64,000 nt of DNA from an uncultured Fibrobacter sp. (lineage in GTDB: Bacteria > Fibrobacterota > Fibrobacteria > Fibrobacterales > Fibrobacteraceae): assembly GCF_900316465.1 (NCBI RefSeq), contig NZ_ONDD01000002.1, positions 1-64,000 of the forward strand, given 5' to 3'. The notes beneath the pieces are model-generated. The model ran no database searches. It was not told the DNA's origin and saw only the letters and a list, made by a program, of their open reading frames with translations. Positions 32,303 to 41,445 of this stretch are shown here, one piece after another; position 1 is the first letter of the stretch; every line of letters starts with the position of its first letter. The translations under genes and the position numbers were made by a program.

Positions 32303-35300
32303 GACAAACCCCATTCCAATGGAGAACTTGATTCTCGTGGGTGCGATGCTTTCGGGAATTGCCGGAAGGTCAATCGGCGTGAGCTTTTCGCCGCCGTGCA
32401 GGTTCTCGTCTTCGCCGATACGGCTCAGGCCGCGGGCGAGCGTAAGCGAGATGTCGAACGGCACGCTGTAGAAGATTCGGTTGCTCATGCGGAAGGTGAG
32501 GCCCACGGAGCGGTCCCAGAAACGGTGGTCGGTGAGCTTGTCGGTGTCAAACCACTTGCCGTTCCAGGCGGCACCCATTTGCGAGAACAAGTCGATGTAG
32601 AAACTGCGGGTTTCGAAGATCCAAGCGCTCTTACGCCAATCGTCGTACACAGGGTACAGGTAATGGAGTTCGGCGATGGCGGTGCGCATGCCGGCGAGCG
32701 TGTAGTTTTCGGCGTTGCGCAAGTAGGGATAGCCTTCGAGGAATAGAGCGTCGTAGTAGTAAGAGTCGAGAGTGTCTTGCTTGGCGTCGGTGCTCCACTT
32801 GTACACGCCAGCGATTTTTCCGCCGGCCGCAAGGCGGGCGCCAGTGAGCGGGCTCTGGATGCTACCGTAAAGATTCAGGCCGACTTCGTTGATGTGGAAG
32901 TTGCGGTACTTGGGCGTGATTTTGCCGTTAGAGTTGACCGTAAAGCTTTCGGCGAATGTTCCCGGGCGGTACAAGTCGGAATTGGAGGACTGCAAGTAGA
33001 GACGCATCCCGTTGCCTTGGCCGTTGATTTCGGAGCCTTCGGCATGGTCGCCATAAAGGCCGAGGGCGATAAGCATGCTCAAGCGTTTCTGGTAAGTCCA
33101 GTCAAAGTTGCTTTCGTAGAGGTTGAAGTTTGCCCAGTCGTAGCCGACCGCGACTTGCAAGGTGTCGATGCTCTTGAAGATGCTGTAACCAGCGCCAGCC
33201 ATAATGGCCTGCATCGGAATGGCGTAGTGGGTGATGCCGATGCTGTCGCCACCGTTGGCACGTACATCTTCGTAGCGGAGCGTGTCCTTGCTGGTGTAGT
33301 TGGCGTAGGTGTAGCTGAGCGAGAGGTCAATAGGCGTGCTCTTGTTTTCCCAGGAAACGAAGAATTCTTTTTCTTGTTCGGGATTGAGACCATCGCCGTT
33401 AATGTAGTCAATGCCGTTGCCGAGTTCCAGCAAGAATCCGATTTGTACGGTGTTCTTCTTGAGTGCGTCGCTGATGATGGCGGCAAGGCCCGCCTTGACT
33501 TTGAGCTTGCCGTCTCCAAAGACGGTGAGGTCGGGAGCATTTTCGCTGAATACAAGCATCGGAACAAATAGCGGAATGTTCGGGATGGGCTTGTAGTCGC
33601 GCTCGATGCCGGCGAATTCAATGTCGGCAATTTCAAGAGGCTTTTCTGTGCGGGCGGGAAGTGTGCCGCGAAGAGTAATCTGGGCGTCCGCAGGTTTTTG
33701 CGTGACTGTGCGTGTAGTGTCTGAAATTTTCAGAACGGAATCGCGGAGGGCAACGGCGGGAATTTTTTTGCAAGAGTCGCTTGCTGTAGAATCTTCGCAA
33801 TTCCATGTGGTGTCTGCAACTTGAATAACGCTGTCGCGCTCGGTCACGGTTACGGTGGTGTCGTTGACCATCGGGGTTGCGCCGTAGGCCATTTTATAGA
33901 GCGAGAAACCGTCCTTGTCGTATTCGGTAAAGTAGAGCGTGTCGCCTGCAAGGGCCGGAGTGAATGCGCCGCCGAGCACATTTGTGAGCGGGCGCTCGGC
34001 ACCTGTCGAAAGAGTCTTTTCGAAAAGGTTGAAGATTCCGTTTCGGTTGCTTGCGAAAACAATTTTGTCGTCGTTAATCCAGTTTACATCGCGTTCGTCA
34101 AAGCCTTCGGTTGAGACAATCTTGAAATTCTTGCCGTCGCTATCGATGATGGCGATGCCGCGGGTCTTATCGTCAAAGAATCCGAAAGCGATGCGCTTGC
34201 CGTCGGGGCTGAACTTGGGACTGTAAATATTGTAGTAGTCAAATTTGGAATCCGGTACAAAGAGGTCTACCGGATCTTCAGAGGTGTAATCCTTGATGTC
34301 TTTCGGGTACGGAACCTTGGCGAGTTTGAAGCGCGTGCTGTAGGGCTCACGCATGGCGAAGATGACTGTGGAACCTTGCTTGTCGATGGCCGGATACACG
34401 GCGTCGGCAAGGTAGGTGACTGTTACAGAATTCTTGTTGGTGTCGCTTACGGCGATGTCAAAGTGGGCATGGCCATCTTTGTCGCGGTTCTGGTAGCTTA
34501 CGTAAGCGAGCATCGGGCCTTGCACGCTGTCTTCGAAAATATCGATGCCCTTGTCAAGCCAGGGCTTTTTGAGTTTGAATCCGTGCTTAGCGTAGTCGCC
34601 AATTTCAATCGTAGAATCTGCGGCTTCGTTTTCGACGGTGATTTCGCCGATTTCAACGCCATCGACAACTTCGTCCTTCTTGCTTGTGTCTTTAGGCTCT
34701 AGCGGCATCTTGAAAAGTCCGCCGTCGAACCAGAGCCCGCCAAAGTTTGAAACGCCGTAAAGGTTTTTGCCAGCGACCACCGGGAAGTCTTGCCAGAAGG
34801 ATCCTTCGGTCATCTTGGTGCCTTCCACAAGCGTGCCCAGGGAATCGCGTTGAGCCTTGTATTGTTCGGTAATGGCTTTTTTCCAGTTGTCGTAGAGTTC
34901 CTGTTCGCTTATGCCGAGAACCTTCTTGATGGCGCCGTCGAGCGTGAGCCTGTTGTACTTGGACATTTCGTGCCAAATTTTAGGCATGGCGTCTTCGCCA
35001 TAGGTGGCACTAATGTAGCGTACGAGCGAAAATCCCTGCGTGTAGGGACCAAGTTCGGCAAACAGCGAGTTGTCCGAAAAGTCGTGCATGTAGGGGAGTG
35101 TGAGGAGAGAGTCGTTCAGGGCGGCCACGCGAAGCAACATGTCGCGGTGGCTATCCCAAGCGTCAAAGCCCATGCGGCTCGATTCGTATTGCGCTGTACC
35201 TTCGGCAAGCCAGAGCGGCTGCAGCGTGAAGGGAATCATGCTTGCGAAATCTTGCGTGGTTCGTTCGTTGTAGTAGTCGGTATAGCTGACTTGCAGACCG

Positions 35301-35719
35301 TAAATGCTCGGTTTGAACTTGCTTGCGTTTTCGATACTGACCAAGTGGCTGAATTCGTGGGTGACCACGTCGGAAAGCCAGCCGTGGCTGCTGCGGATTT
35401 TAAAGTCCCAGTTGGTGAGCCAAAGGTTAATCGAGTTTTCGCTCGGAATGGCGTTGCCGTTACTGTAAAGGGCGTTGTTTAGCGTTGCGCTGACGCGGCC
35501 GGGTAAATCGTGATGGTAACGGCTTACGACAGAATCGTAGACCGCCTCGGCGTAGGCGGAAACTTTTGCAGCATGCGAACTGTATTCGGCCGGGTAAATA
35601 AAGTTGAAGTGGTCTGTGCTTGCTGCCTTCCAGCGAATGTCGCTATTGTTGCCATAAAAACCATTGGCAAAGGCTGCTCCAACACATAAAAATAAAAGGC
35701 TCGAAATAGACGCACGCAT
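32288..35719 (-). CDS. Exported gluzincin peptidase-like, TolB-propeller and beta-barrel protein
   Basis: The 1143-residue protein has a signal peptide (residues 1-18, MRASISSLLFLCVGAAFA). A gluzincin-type metallopeptidase domain follows: HEFSHLV (about residues 122-128) supplies the two zinc His and WLAEGTAQYE (about 168-177) the downstream Glu. TolB-like propeller blades run about 390-660 (SPKFSPDGKRIAFGFF, INDDKIVFASNRNGIFNLF). The C-terminal 400 residues are a surface-antigen-like barrel (SYTYANYTSK, FRMSNRIFYSVPFDISLTLA). This fits a surface-anchored enzyme. The start is the ATG at 35719, next to a -10 box. Confidence 0.82.
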   Translation of the reverse strand: MRASISSLLFLCVGAAFANGFYGNNSDIRWKAASTDHFNFIYPAEYSSHAAKVSAYAEAVYDSVVSRYHHDLPGRVSATLNNALYSNGNAIPSENSINLWLTNWDFKIRSSHGWLSDVVTHEFSHLVSIENASKFKPSIYGLQVSYTDYYNERTTQDFASMIPFTLQPLWLAEGTAQYESSRMGFDAWDSHRDMLLRVAALNDSLLTLPYMHDFSDNSLFAELGPYTQGFSLVRYISATYGEDAMPKIWHEMSKYNRLTLDGAIKKVLGISEQELYDNWKKAITEQYKAQRDSLGTLVEGTKMTEGSFWQDFPVVAGKNLYGVSNFGGLWFDGGLFKMPLEPKDTSKKDEVVDGVEIGEITVENEAADSTIEIGDYAKHGFKLKKPWLDKGIDIFEDSVQGPMLAYVSYQNRDKDGHAHFDIAVSDTNKNSVTVTYLADAVYPAIDKQGSTVIFAMREPYSTRFKLAKVPYPKDIKDYTSEDPVDLFVPDSKFDYYNIYSPKFSPDGKRIAFGFFDDKTRGIAIIDSDGKNFKIVSTEGFDERDVNWINDDKIVFASNRNGIFNLFEKTLSTGAERPLTNVLGGAFTPALAGDTLYFTEYDKDGFSLYKMAYGATPMVNDTTVTVTERDSVIQVADTTWNCEDSTASDSCKKIPAVALRDSVLKISDTTRTVTQKPADAQITLRGTLPARTEKPLEIADIEFAGIERDYKPIPNIPLFVPMLVFSENAPDLTVFGDGKLKVKAGLAAIISDALKKNTVQIGFLLELGNGIDYINGDGLNPEQEKEFFVSWENKSTPIDLSLSYTYANYTSKDTLRYEDVRANGGDSIGITHYAIPMQAIMAGAGYSIFKSIDTLQVAVGYDWANFNLYESNFDWTYQKRLSMLIALGLYGDHAEGSEINGQGNGMRLYLQSSNSDLYRPGTFAESFTVNSNGKITPKYRNFHINEVGLNLYGSIQSPLTGARLAAGGKIAGVYKWSTDAKQDTLDSYYYDALFLEGYPYLRNAENYTLAGMRTAIAELHYLYPVYDDWRKSAWIFETRSFYIDLFSQMGAAWNGKWFDTDKLTDHRFWDRSVGLTFRMSNRIFYSVPFDISLTLARGLSRIGEDENLHGGEKLTPIDLPAIPESIAPTRIKFSIGMGFVNSWQ

Positions 35720-35725
35720 AGTGTT

Positions 35726-35734
35726 CAAAATATA
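35726..35734 (-). promoter_or_regulatory. TAnnTTTG-type -10 box abutting the peptidase gene
   Basis: On the minus strand TATATTTTG is followed by six bases and then the ATG at 35719, with no ribosome site. It points to a leaderless transcript. Confidence 0.45.
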
Positions 35735-35748
35735 CAAAAAAGGGGGGT

Positions 35749-35782
35749 AAAAAAGCCGCGCAACCTGTAATGGTTGCGCGGC
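35749..35782 (-). terminator. Terminator of the GH5 cellulase gene
   Basis: The 11-bp stem GCCGCGCAACC / GGTTGCGCGGC is followed by six T on the minus strand, 28 bases after the stop. Confidence 0.9.
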
Positions 35783-35809
35783 CCATGGAGCTAATGATGT
35801 TGAAGTTTA

Positions 35810-37819
35810 TTATTCAGCGGCGCCGAGGCCAAGGGCCTTGTCGATACCGTCGATGAGCTTGGTTCCCTTGAGATCACCTTCGAACAGCGAGAAGTTGCCG
35901 GTGTAGCCCCAGTGGGTCCAAGGAATCTGGAGCGTGTCGCAGATTTCGCGCATGGCGGTCAGGTAGTTCAAGCGGTCCTGAGCCGTGGAGCGGAGGTTCA
36001 ATGCGCCGAATTCGTTGATGATAACCGGAACATTGTTGGTTGCTGCCCACTTCTTGGCCTTGAGAATCTGTTCCATGATGGCTTCCTTACTGCCAGTCTT
36101 GTAGTAGTTCTTGATATTTGATTTTACGTAACTCTGAGTGCTCTTGGTGACACCGAAGTCGCCGGAAACCGTAGACCACTTGGCCGGATCGTAGGGGAAC
36201 GGGATTCCCTTGATGGTGGCGTAGTCGGTCCAGGAACCACCCTGGTGGGTGAAGGCGAACGGTTCATAGGTGTGAATCACGTAGATGATGTTGTCGTCGG
36301 TGAACGGGGTGCGCTTGGCGAGCAAGCTGATAGAATACCACTGGGCATCACCAAAGAGAATCGTGTGTTTCTTGTCGACGCTGCGGATGGAATCAATCAT
36401 GGCCTGTGCGGCAACGGTCCACTGGGCGGCGGTTACCTTACCTGCGCTCATGTCAGGTTCGTTCAGCAGTTCGAAGAAAATGTCTTCGCGAGTGTTTTCG
36501 GCATAGTGGGCGGCTACATGCTTCCAAGTTTCAGCCATCATTTGGATATACTTGTTATCCTTGGCGCTGGTAGCGTTGTAGCTATTGTCATATTCGTGGT
36601 AGTCAATCACGAACGAAATGCCATGTTTGCCGGTCCATTCTACGAAGGAATCGAGAACGGTGAAGAGTGTGCTGTCGTCAAAGGCGAGCTGGACGGTTCC
36701 CGTGGTATCCTTGACAAATTCGTCGCGGTTGGTGGCGTACAGGTCAAGGTCAATCGGCAAACGAAGGCTCTTGATACCGTTGTCGGCCAAAAGCTTGATG
36801 TCGGTTTCGTCAAAGACGAATTCCTTGAACTTGCCGTCGGCATTTTCGAGCCAGTTCGTGAAGTTGATACCCTTGTTCAGGTACTTCATGGCCTTTGCCT
36901 GCAGCGGGTTCGTGACCGTGATTTCGGCTTCGGTGAATTCGATCTTCGGAATGACCGGGTCGTTGATGGTCATGTCGGGCTTGTCCGCTTCGACTTCAGA
37001 AGTGTCTTGCAGGTAAATGTTGTCAATAAAGAGCGAATCGCTAGTGACCTTGGCGTTACCCTTGGCCTGGAAGCTGATTGCCTTGATGTGCTTGGCATCG
37101 AATGGGACTTCTACGCCCCAGCCGCCTTGGACCAAGTCCTTGAAGCGGATGACGGCCTGGGTCCAGGTGCGAGAGGCCTTGACCTTTGCCAGGTGAACGT
37201 CGTAGTCCGTGACATCGGAAATTTCGATATGGACTTCGTGTGCGCCACCCTTGTACCAGTAGGTAATGCCACCGAAACGACCGTTGGCATCGTCTTCGGC
37301 AACCTGAATGCCCCAACCCACATACGGGTCGTATGCGTATTCGCCCTTGTCGAGCGTGTAGTTGACTTGCAGGGCGTATTTAGAACCATTGTTAACGGCG
37401 CCGGCGATAATGTCACCGTCTTCGTTTACAGGGGTCGTGATGACAGAGGCTCCGTCGTTGTCGTTATCGTTATAAGTGTACCAATAGTTGTCGATGGTTG
37501 CAGAATGATTGTCGCCATCTTCGAAGTCGTCCACCAGGAGGCCCTTGCCTTCGGTAAGCGTGATGGGGCCTTCAGGCGGAAGGGTAGACGGATCCACAGT
37601 CGGATTTGTCGCTGCAGATGAATCGGTTGGATTAGTGGTAGAATCTGCCGGAACCGTGGTGGAATCCGTCGGAAGCGGGGTGGGTATAGTCGTCGAATCA
37701 GTCGGATTAACTGCCGGTTCGTCGGGGGCAGCCGACTTGCTGGAATCGTCGCCGCAGGCACTCAAGAAAAGAAGCGCTGCTGCAGAGAGTGCTAAACTTG
37801 ATTTAGTTTTGAAATTCAT
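35810..37819 (-). CDS. GH5 cellulase lipoprotein with CBM11-like module
   Basis: The 669-residue protein has a lipoprotein signal (residues 1-22, LFLSAC), then a flexible Thr/Pro/Asp linker with repeated PTDSTT units (about 37-75). A jelly-roll module (about 90-275, LLVDDFEDGDN and ISFQAKGNAK) resembles CBM11/CBM30 binding modules. The GH5 barrel is about 310-660: FELLNEPD (about residue 455) carries the acid/base Glu and VIINEFGAL (about 603) the nucleophile. It likely acts on cellulose or beta-glucan while tethered to the outer membrane. GAGG lies upstream of the start. Confidence 0.92.
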   Translation of the reverse strand: MNFKTKSSLALSAAALLFLSACGDDSSKSAAPDEPAVNPTDSTTIPTPLPTDSTTVPADSTTNPTDSSAATNPTVDPSTLPPEGPITLTEGKGLLVDDFEDGDNHSATIDNYWYTYNDNDNDGASVITTPVNEDGDIIAGAVNNGSKYALQVNYTLDKGEYAYDPYVGWGIQVAEDDANGRFGGITYWYKGGAHEVHIEISDVTDYDVHLAKVKASRTWTQAVIRFKDLVQGGWGVEVPFDAKHIKAISFQAKGNAKVTSDSLFIDNIYLQDTSEVEADKPDMTINDPVIPKIEFTEAEITVTNPLQAKAMKYLNKGINFTNWLENADGKFKEFVFDETDIKLLADNGIKSLRLPIDLDLYATNRDEFVKDTTGTVQLAFDDSTLFTVLDSFVEWTGKHGISFVIDYHEYDNSYNATSAKDNKYIQMMAETWKHVAAHYAENTREDIFFELLNEPDMSAGKVTAAQWTVAAQAMIDSIRSVDKKHTILFGDAQWYSISLLAKRTPFTDDNIIYVIHTYEPFAFTHQGGSWTDYATIKGIPFPYDPAKWSTVSGDFGVTKSTQSYVKSNIKNYYKTGSKEAIMEQILKAKKWAATNNVPVIINEFGALNLRSTAQDRLNYLTAMREICDTLQIPWTHWGYTGNFSLFEGDLKGTKLIDGIDKALGLGAAE

Positions 37820-37968
37820 GTGAACCTCATTGTGTTTGAAACCTTGGGTTGTCCCAATTCCCTTTTTGCCTTAAATCTATTATTAAATAGACAAAATGAA
37901 CTTAGTAAATTGGCTTGTTTTTGCATGGGTGTATCGGGTGTGTTGCGTCTTTTGGGGCTTTTTTTTGC

Positions 37969-37978
37969 TATTATTTCG
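37969..37978 (+). promoter_or_regulatory. -10 box abutting the SagB-type gene
   Basis: TATTATTTCG ends five bases before the ATG at 37984 with no ribosome site, again suggesting leaderless mRNA. Confidence 0.35.
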
Positions 37979-37983
37979 TTTAA

Positions 37984-39360
37984 ATGCGCTTTTTTTCCGA
38001 GAAATACTACGAATCCATTTGCTTTGTCCGTAAGGAAAAGCCCGTGGATGTGTGTTGGGAATCACAGAAAAATCCGGATCGCCGTTATAAAGGTTGCAAC
38101 CGAATCGACTTGCATCAAGGTGAAATTCCTGCATTCGGTTACGTGTCTGGCGATAATTTAAAACCGGTGGGCGTGTACGTTGTCGTGCGAGGCCGAAAGG
38201 TGCCCGATGGCGTTTATGCTTATGATGCTGTAGGCAAAAGCAAGGTTCCCGATGTGGTGGGGCAATTGGTTCGCGTGGGTGGCCGCGAAGAAATGAAAAA
38301 GATTGTGGTAGCCTTCCCGGACAAGGATTTTGCAGAAGAAGCGCCGCTGCTTTACATCTTTACAGGTCTTTTAGAACGTTCTGTTTGGCATTATAGAGAA
38401 TCGGCTTATGCGCAGGTGATGCAAGATGTGGGCGCCTGTGCTGCAAGTGTCATGCTGCATTCAAAATCCAAGGGCGCCAAGGTTTTTGCGCTAAGTGGAT
38501 TTGTGGATGACGAGATTGCGGTTGCGCTTGGCTTGCCCTCGACAGAGATTCCCTTGGCCGCTTTGGCGGTGTTCCCGGAATATAGCGAACTTGCGTTTGA
38601 TTCGGTAGACGAAGGGGTTGGTGAAACGGCTTATTCCAACCGCAGCGAAATGGAACCGGATGTAGGCTACGATCCGGCCCGATACCCGGCTTTGTTCATG
38701 CGTCAGAACCGCGCCGAAAACATTACTGATCTTACGAAATGTATTCGCATTCGTAGACTTTCGGCCCAGGCGTATCCGGGCGAAGAATTCCCGCTGACGC
38801 CTGCCAAGTACGATGCGGCAAGCTATTTGAGCAAGCTTGAAGATATTGAAATGTCTTCGAGGAATCAGCACCCGTTTAGAAAAGTGGGTTTTGACCTGGA
38901 TGATTTTTCGAGTATGCTCCGCTGGCTTGAAGTCGGGCAAATCAATTTGTTCGGTGCAGGGCTTCTAAAAATCTGGGTGATCTCCTTTGACGTGATGTTT
39001 GTGTACCCGGGTGTTTATCGCTATGTGCCTGTTCGCAAGTCGGTGTTTATGCAGTCGGCGATTTTGAATATCAAGAAGTTTGCCAAGTGCCATGCAGTGC
39101 CCGAAGTGGCCGAGAATACGGCGTTTGCACTCTTGCTTACGGCGGATTTAAACGAATCTTGCAATTTGCTTGGTGAACGTGCTTATCGCTACATGAATTT
39201 GAATGCGGGCTATTTAGCGCAATCAATGAACTTGTCGGGGCAAATGCTTCGCAAGGCGACTCGCTGTGAGCGGTTCTTCTATCACGATGAACTGAAAAAG
39301 TTGTGCGAAATCCCTGAAGGCGAAAGTATTATCGCTGAAATTCTGGTGGGAAAGGTCTAA
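37984..39360 (+). CDS. SagB/ThcOx-type dehydrogenase-like, tandem nitroreductase protein
   Basis: The 458-residue soluble protein reads as two nitroreductase-type halves. The first (about 80-205) has the family's SVWHYRESAYAQVMQDVGAC and AALGLPS-like VALGLPSTEIPL. The second (about 245-458) starts with an IRIRRLSAQAYPG motif and ends AYRYMNLNAGYLAQSMNLSG, then PEGESIIAEILVGK, as in SagB-type enzymes. SagB enzymes use FMN to oxidise azolines in peptide natural products. No cyclodehydratase, precursor peptide or transporter is nearby, so the substrate is open. It could instead be a family member with an unrelated redox role. Confidence 0.65.
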   Translation: MRFFSEKYYESICFVRKEKPVDVCWESQKNPDRRYKGCNRIDLHQGEIPAFGYVSGDNLKPVGVYVVVRGRKVPDGVYAYDAVGKSKVPDVVGQLVRVGGREEMKKIVVAFPDKDFAEEAPLLYIFTGLLERSVWHYRESAYAQVMQDVGACAASVMLHSKSKGAKVFALSGFVDDEIAVALGLPSTEIPLAALAVFPEYSELAFDSVDEGVGETAYSNRSEMEPDVGYDPARYPALFMRQNRAENITDLTKCIRIRRLSAQAYPGEEFPLTPAKYDAASYLSKLEDIEMSSRNQHPFRKVGFDLDDFSSMLRWLEVGQINLFGAGLLKIWVISFDVMFVYPGVYRYVPVRKSVFMQSAILNIKKFAKCHAVPEVAENTAFALLLTADLNESCNLLGERAYRYMNLNAGYLAQSMNLSGQMLRKATRCERFFYHDELKKLCEIPEGESIIAEILVGKV

Positions 39361-39364
39361 AATC

Positions 39365-40054
39365 TTAAATCAGGCTGATGATAATCGGGGCGACGATGGC
39401 GGTAAATAAGCCCGCAACTCCGATAGAAAGGCTGCTCATGGCGCCTTGAACTTCACCCATTTCCATCGCCTTGGTGGTACCGAGTGCGTGGCTTGCGGTA
39501 CCGATAGCGATTCCCTGGGCCACCTTGTGCTTGATGCGGCAGAATCTGCATACGGCAGGAGCGGCCACGGCGCCCGTGATTCCCGTGATGGTGATGGCAA
39601 TAATGGTAACAGGCGGAATGCCGCCGATTTGTGCCGACACCACAGAACCCATAGGAATCGTGATAGATTTGGGCAAGAGCGAAAGCATGAGAGTGTCGCT
39701 CAGGCCAATGAGTTTGCTTGTGACTATCACGCAGGCAAGCGAGGTGAGACTGCCCGCAAAAATTCCGGCGAGAATCGGTTTCCAGAATTGTTTGAGCTTG
39801 GAAATTTGCCTATAGAGGGGGACAGCAAGTACTACGGTGGCGGGCGAAAGCATGACCGAGATATAGTCTCCGCCCACATTGTAGCTTTCGAGGCTGATTC
39901 CAGTAGTAAGCAGGAATCCGACAATCAGAATGTTTGCAATTAGCAGCGGGTTCAAGAAGGAATACTTGAATTTTTTGCTAATCGTAACGCCGATTTCGAA
40001 GGCGACGAGCGAAAGCAAAATTCCGAACAGGGGAGAATTGATGATGGCGTTCAT
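39365..40054 (-). CDS. lrgB: LrgB-family antiholin-like protein
   Basis: The 229-residue inner-membrane protein has the LrgB/CidB pattern, with several hydrophobic helices, LLPKSITIPMGSVVSAQIGG and GTASHALGTTKAMEMGEVQGAMSSLSIG. In Gram-positive bacteria LrgAB and CidAB control murein hydrolases, and in other organisms the pair transports pyruvate or glycolate. Which applies here is not clear. The start overlaps the lrgA stop by four bases (ATGA). Confidence 0.9.
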   Translation of the reverse strand: MNAIINSPLFGILLSLVAFEIGVTISKKFKYSFLNPLLIANILIVGFLLTTGISLESYNVGGDYISVMLSPATVVLAVPLYRQISKLKQFWKPILAGIFAGSLTSLACVIVTSKLIGLSDTLMLSLLPKSITIPMGSVVSAQIGGIPPVTIIAITITGITGAVAAPAVCRFCRIKHKVAQGIAIGTASHALGTTKAMEMGEVQGAMSSLSIGVAGLFTAIVAPIIISLI

Positions 40055-40476
40055 TTTCCGCCCCCGTTTGATTCGTTATGGGATGTTCGCTTGGCAATGC
40101 GTTCTGCACGCAATGCCAAATTTTCGCGGTATTCCTGCTTGCGAATGAATAATTGCGTAATGCGGCCGCCAACGGCTATGGTGACGAGCGTGAAGGCGAC
40201 GCACAAAAACAGGAGCAGGGGCCATTTTGAAAGGACTTCGTCGCCGACGGCCATGATGGCAATGCTCGGCGGTAAAAAGAAAAGCGCCAGGTGGTTCAGG
40301 AAAAAACTCGAGACGCCCGAAATCTGCTCCGGCTTGATTGCTTTTGTACAAAGTAATACGAGAAGTAGGACCATGCCGATAATGTTCCCCGGGAGGGGCA
40401 CGCCTACGATGCGGTGGAGGAATTCCCCGGCGACGCAAATGGCGAAAATGACGGCAAGTTGGAGCGGTATTCTCAT
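40051..40476 (-). CDS. lrgA: LrgA/CidA-family holin-like protein
   Basis: The 141-residue protein has four hydrophobic helices and typical features: RIPLQLAVIFAICVAGEFLH, PLPGNIIGMVLLLVLLC and FFLPPSIAIM. It partners LrgB. I chose the ATG at 40476 because the family begins at this point; an ATG at 40515 would add 13 residues and nearly touch the fmt start. Only 42 bases separate it from fmt, which is divergent. A TACATT box 12 bases upstream of the start may be its promoter. Confidence 0.85.
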   Translation of the reverse strand: MRIPLQLAVIFAICVAGEFLHRIVGVPLPGNIIGMVLLLVLLCTKAIKPEQISGVSSFFLNHLALFFLPPSIAIMAVGDEVLSKWPLLLFLCVAFTLVTIAVGGRITQLFIRKQEYRENLALRAERIAKRTSHNESNGGGK

Positions 40477-40505
40477 TTCGGGCGTAAATGTAGAAAAGTA
40501 TATTC

Positions 40506-40513
40506 TATATTTC
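40506..40513 (+). promoter_or_regulatory. -10 box abutting fmt
   Basis: TATATTTC ends five bases before the ATG of fmt at 40519. Divergent lrgA lies only 42 bases away. Confidence 0.45.
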
Positions 40514-40518
40514 ATGCT

Positions 40519-41445
40519 ATGAAAATCGTATTTATGGGAACGCCGGAATTTGCGGCCTGTTTTTTGAAGCATCTCAAGGAATCTGATTTTGCAGACGTGG
40601 TGGCTGTGGTGACTCAGCCCGACAGGCCTGCAGGGCGCGGGCGCGTGTTAACGCCGCCGCCAGTCAAGCAACTGGCGCTCGAATACGGGCTCCCCGTACT
40701 CCAGCCGACTGATTTGAAGGCGCCCGAATTCGAGAGCGACCTGCGCGCTTTCGGTGCGGATTTGTTTGTGGTTGTTGCCTATTCGATTTTGCCGAAGAAT
40801 ATTTTGGCGGTTGCAAAGCATGGCGCTGTGAATGTACACGGCAGCTTGTTGCCCAAGTACCGCGGTGCTGCCCCTGTGCAGCGTGCGATTGCCGACGGCC
40901 TGCCTGAAACAGGCGTGACTGTTTTCCGCCTGGATGAAAAGATGGACCACGGTCCGATTCTTGCTCAGAAGACGGTGGTGATTGACCATCAGGATACGAC
41001 CGCAAGCCTCTTGGAAAAGATGGTGGCGCCTGGCTGCGAAGCGCTGGACGATGCCATTCACCAGTTGCTCGAAGGCCGCGAAAAGGACTTGACGCAGGAC
41101 CATGCACAGGCCAGTGGCGCTCCGAAGCTGAAAAAAGAAGAAGGCTTGATCGATTTCAATTTGCCCGCAAAGGTGATTCATGACCGCATTCGCGCCTTCA
41201 ATCCGTGGCCGGGTGGCTATGGAAAGCTGGGTGGCCGTATGGTTTACTTGCGCAAGACGGACACTCCGGAGAATGGTCCGAAACTGGCCCCGGGCGCGGT
41301 GGAATTTAAGGATAACCGATTCTACGTGGGCACGGGCGAAGGCGTGCTTGAAGTGATTGAAATTCAGGCCGAAGGTAAGAAGCCGATGCCGGTGGCCGAC
41401 TTTATGCGCGGAATCCAGAAGCGTGAAGGACTTTGCTTTTGCTAG
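40519..41445 (+). CDS. fmt: Methionyl-tRNA formyltransferase
   Basis: The 308-residue enzyme formylates initiator methionyl-tRNA. The catalytic domain has VFMGTPEFAA (residues 4-13), TQPDRPAGRG and the conserved NVHGSLLPKYRGAAPVQRAI (about 108-127) with the catalytic His and Asn context. A C-terminal OB-like domain (about 205-308) follows. Length is typical. It overlaps rsmB by 7 bases, as in the common fmt-rsmB pairing. Confidence 0.96.
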   Translation: MKIVFMGTPEFAACFLKHLKESDFADVVAVVTQPDRPAGRGRVLTPPPVKQLALEYGLPVLQPTDLKAPEFESDLRAFGADLFVVVAYSILPKNILAVAKHGAVNVHGSLLPKYRGAAPVQRAIADGLPETGVTVFRLDEKMDHGPILAQKTVVIDHQDTTASLLEKMVAPGCEALDDAIHQLLEGREKDLTQDHAQASGAPKLKKEEGLIDFNLPAKVIHDRIRAFNPWPGGYGKLGGRMVYLRKTDTPENGPKLAPGAVEFKDNRFYVGTGEGVLEVIEIQAEGKKPMPVADFMRGIQKREGLCFC

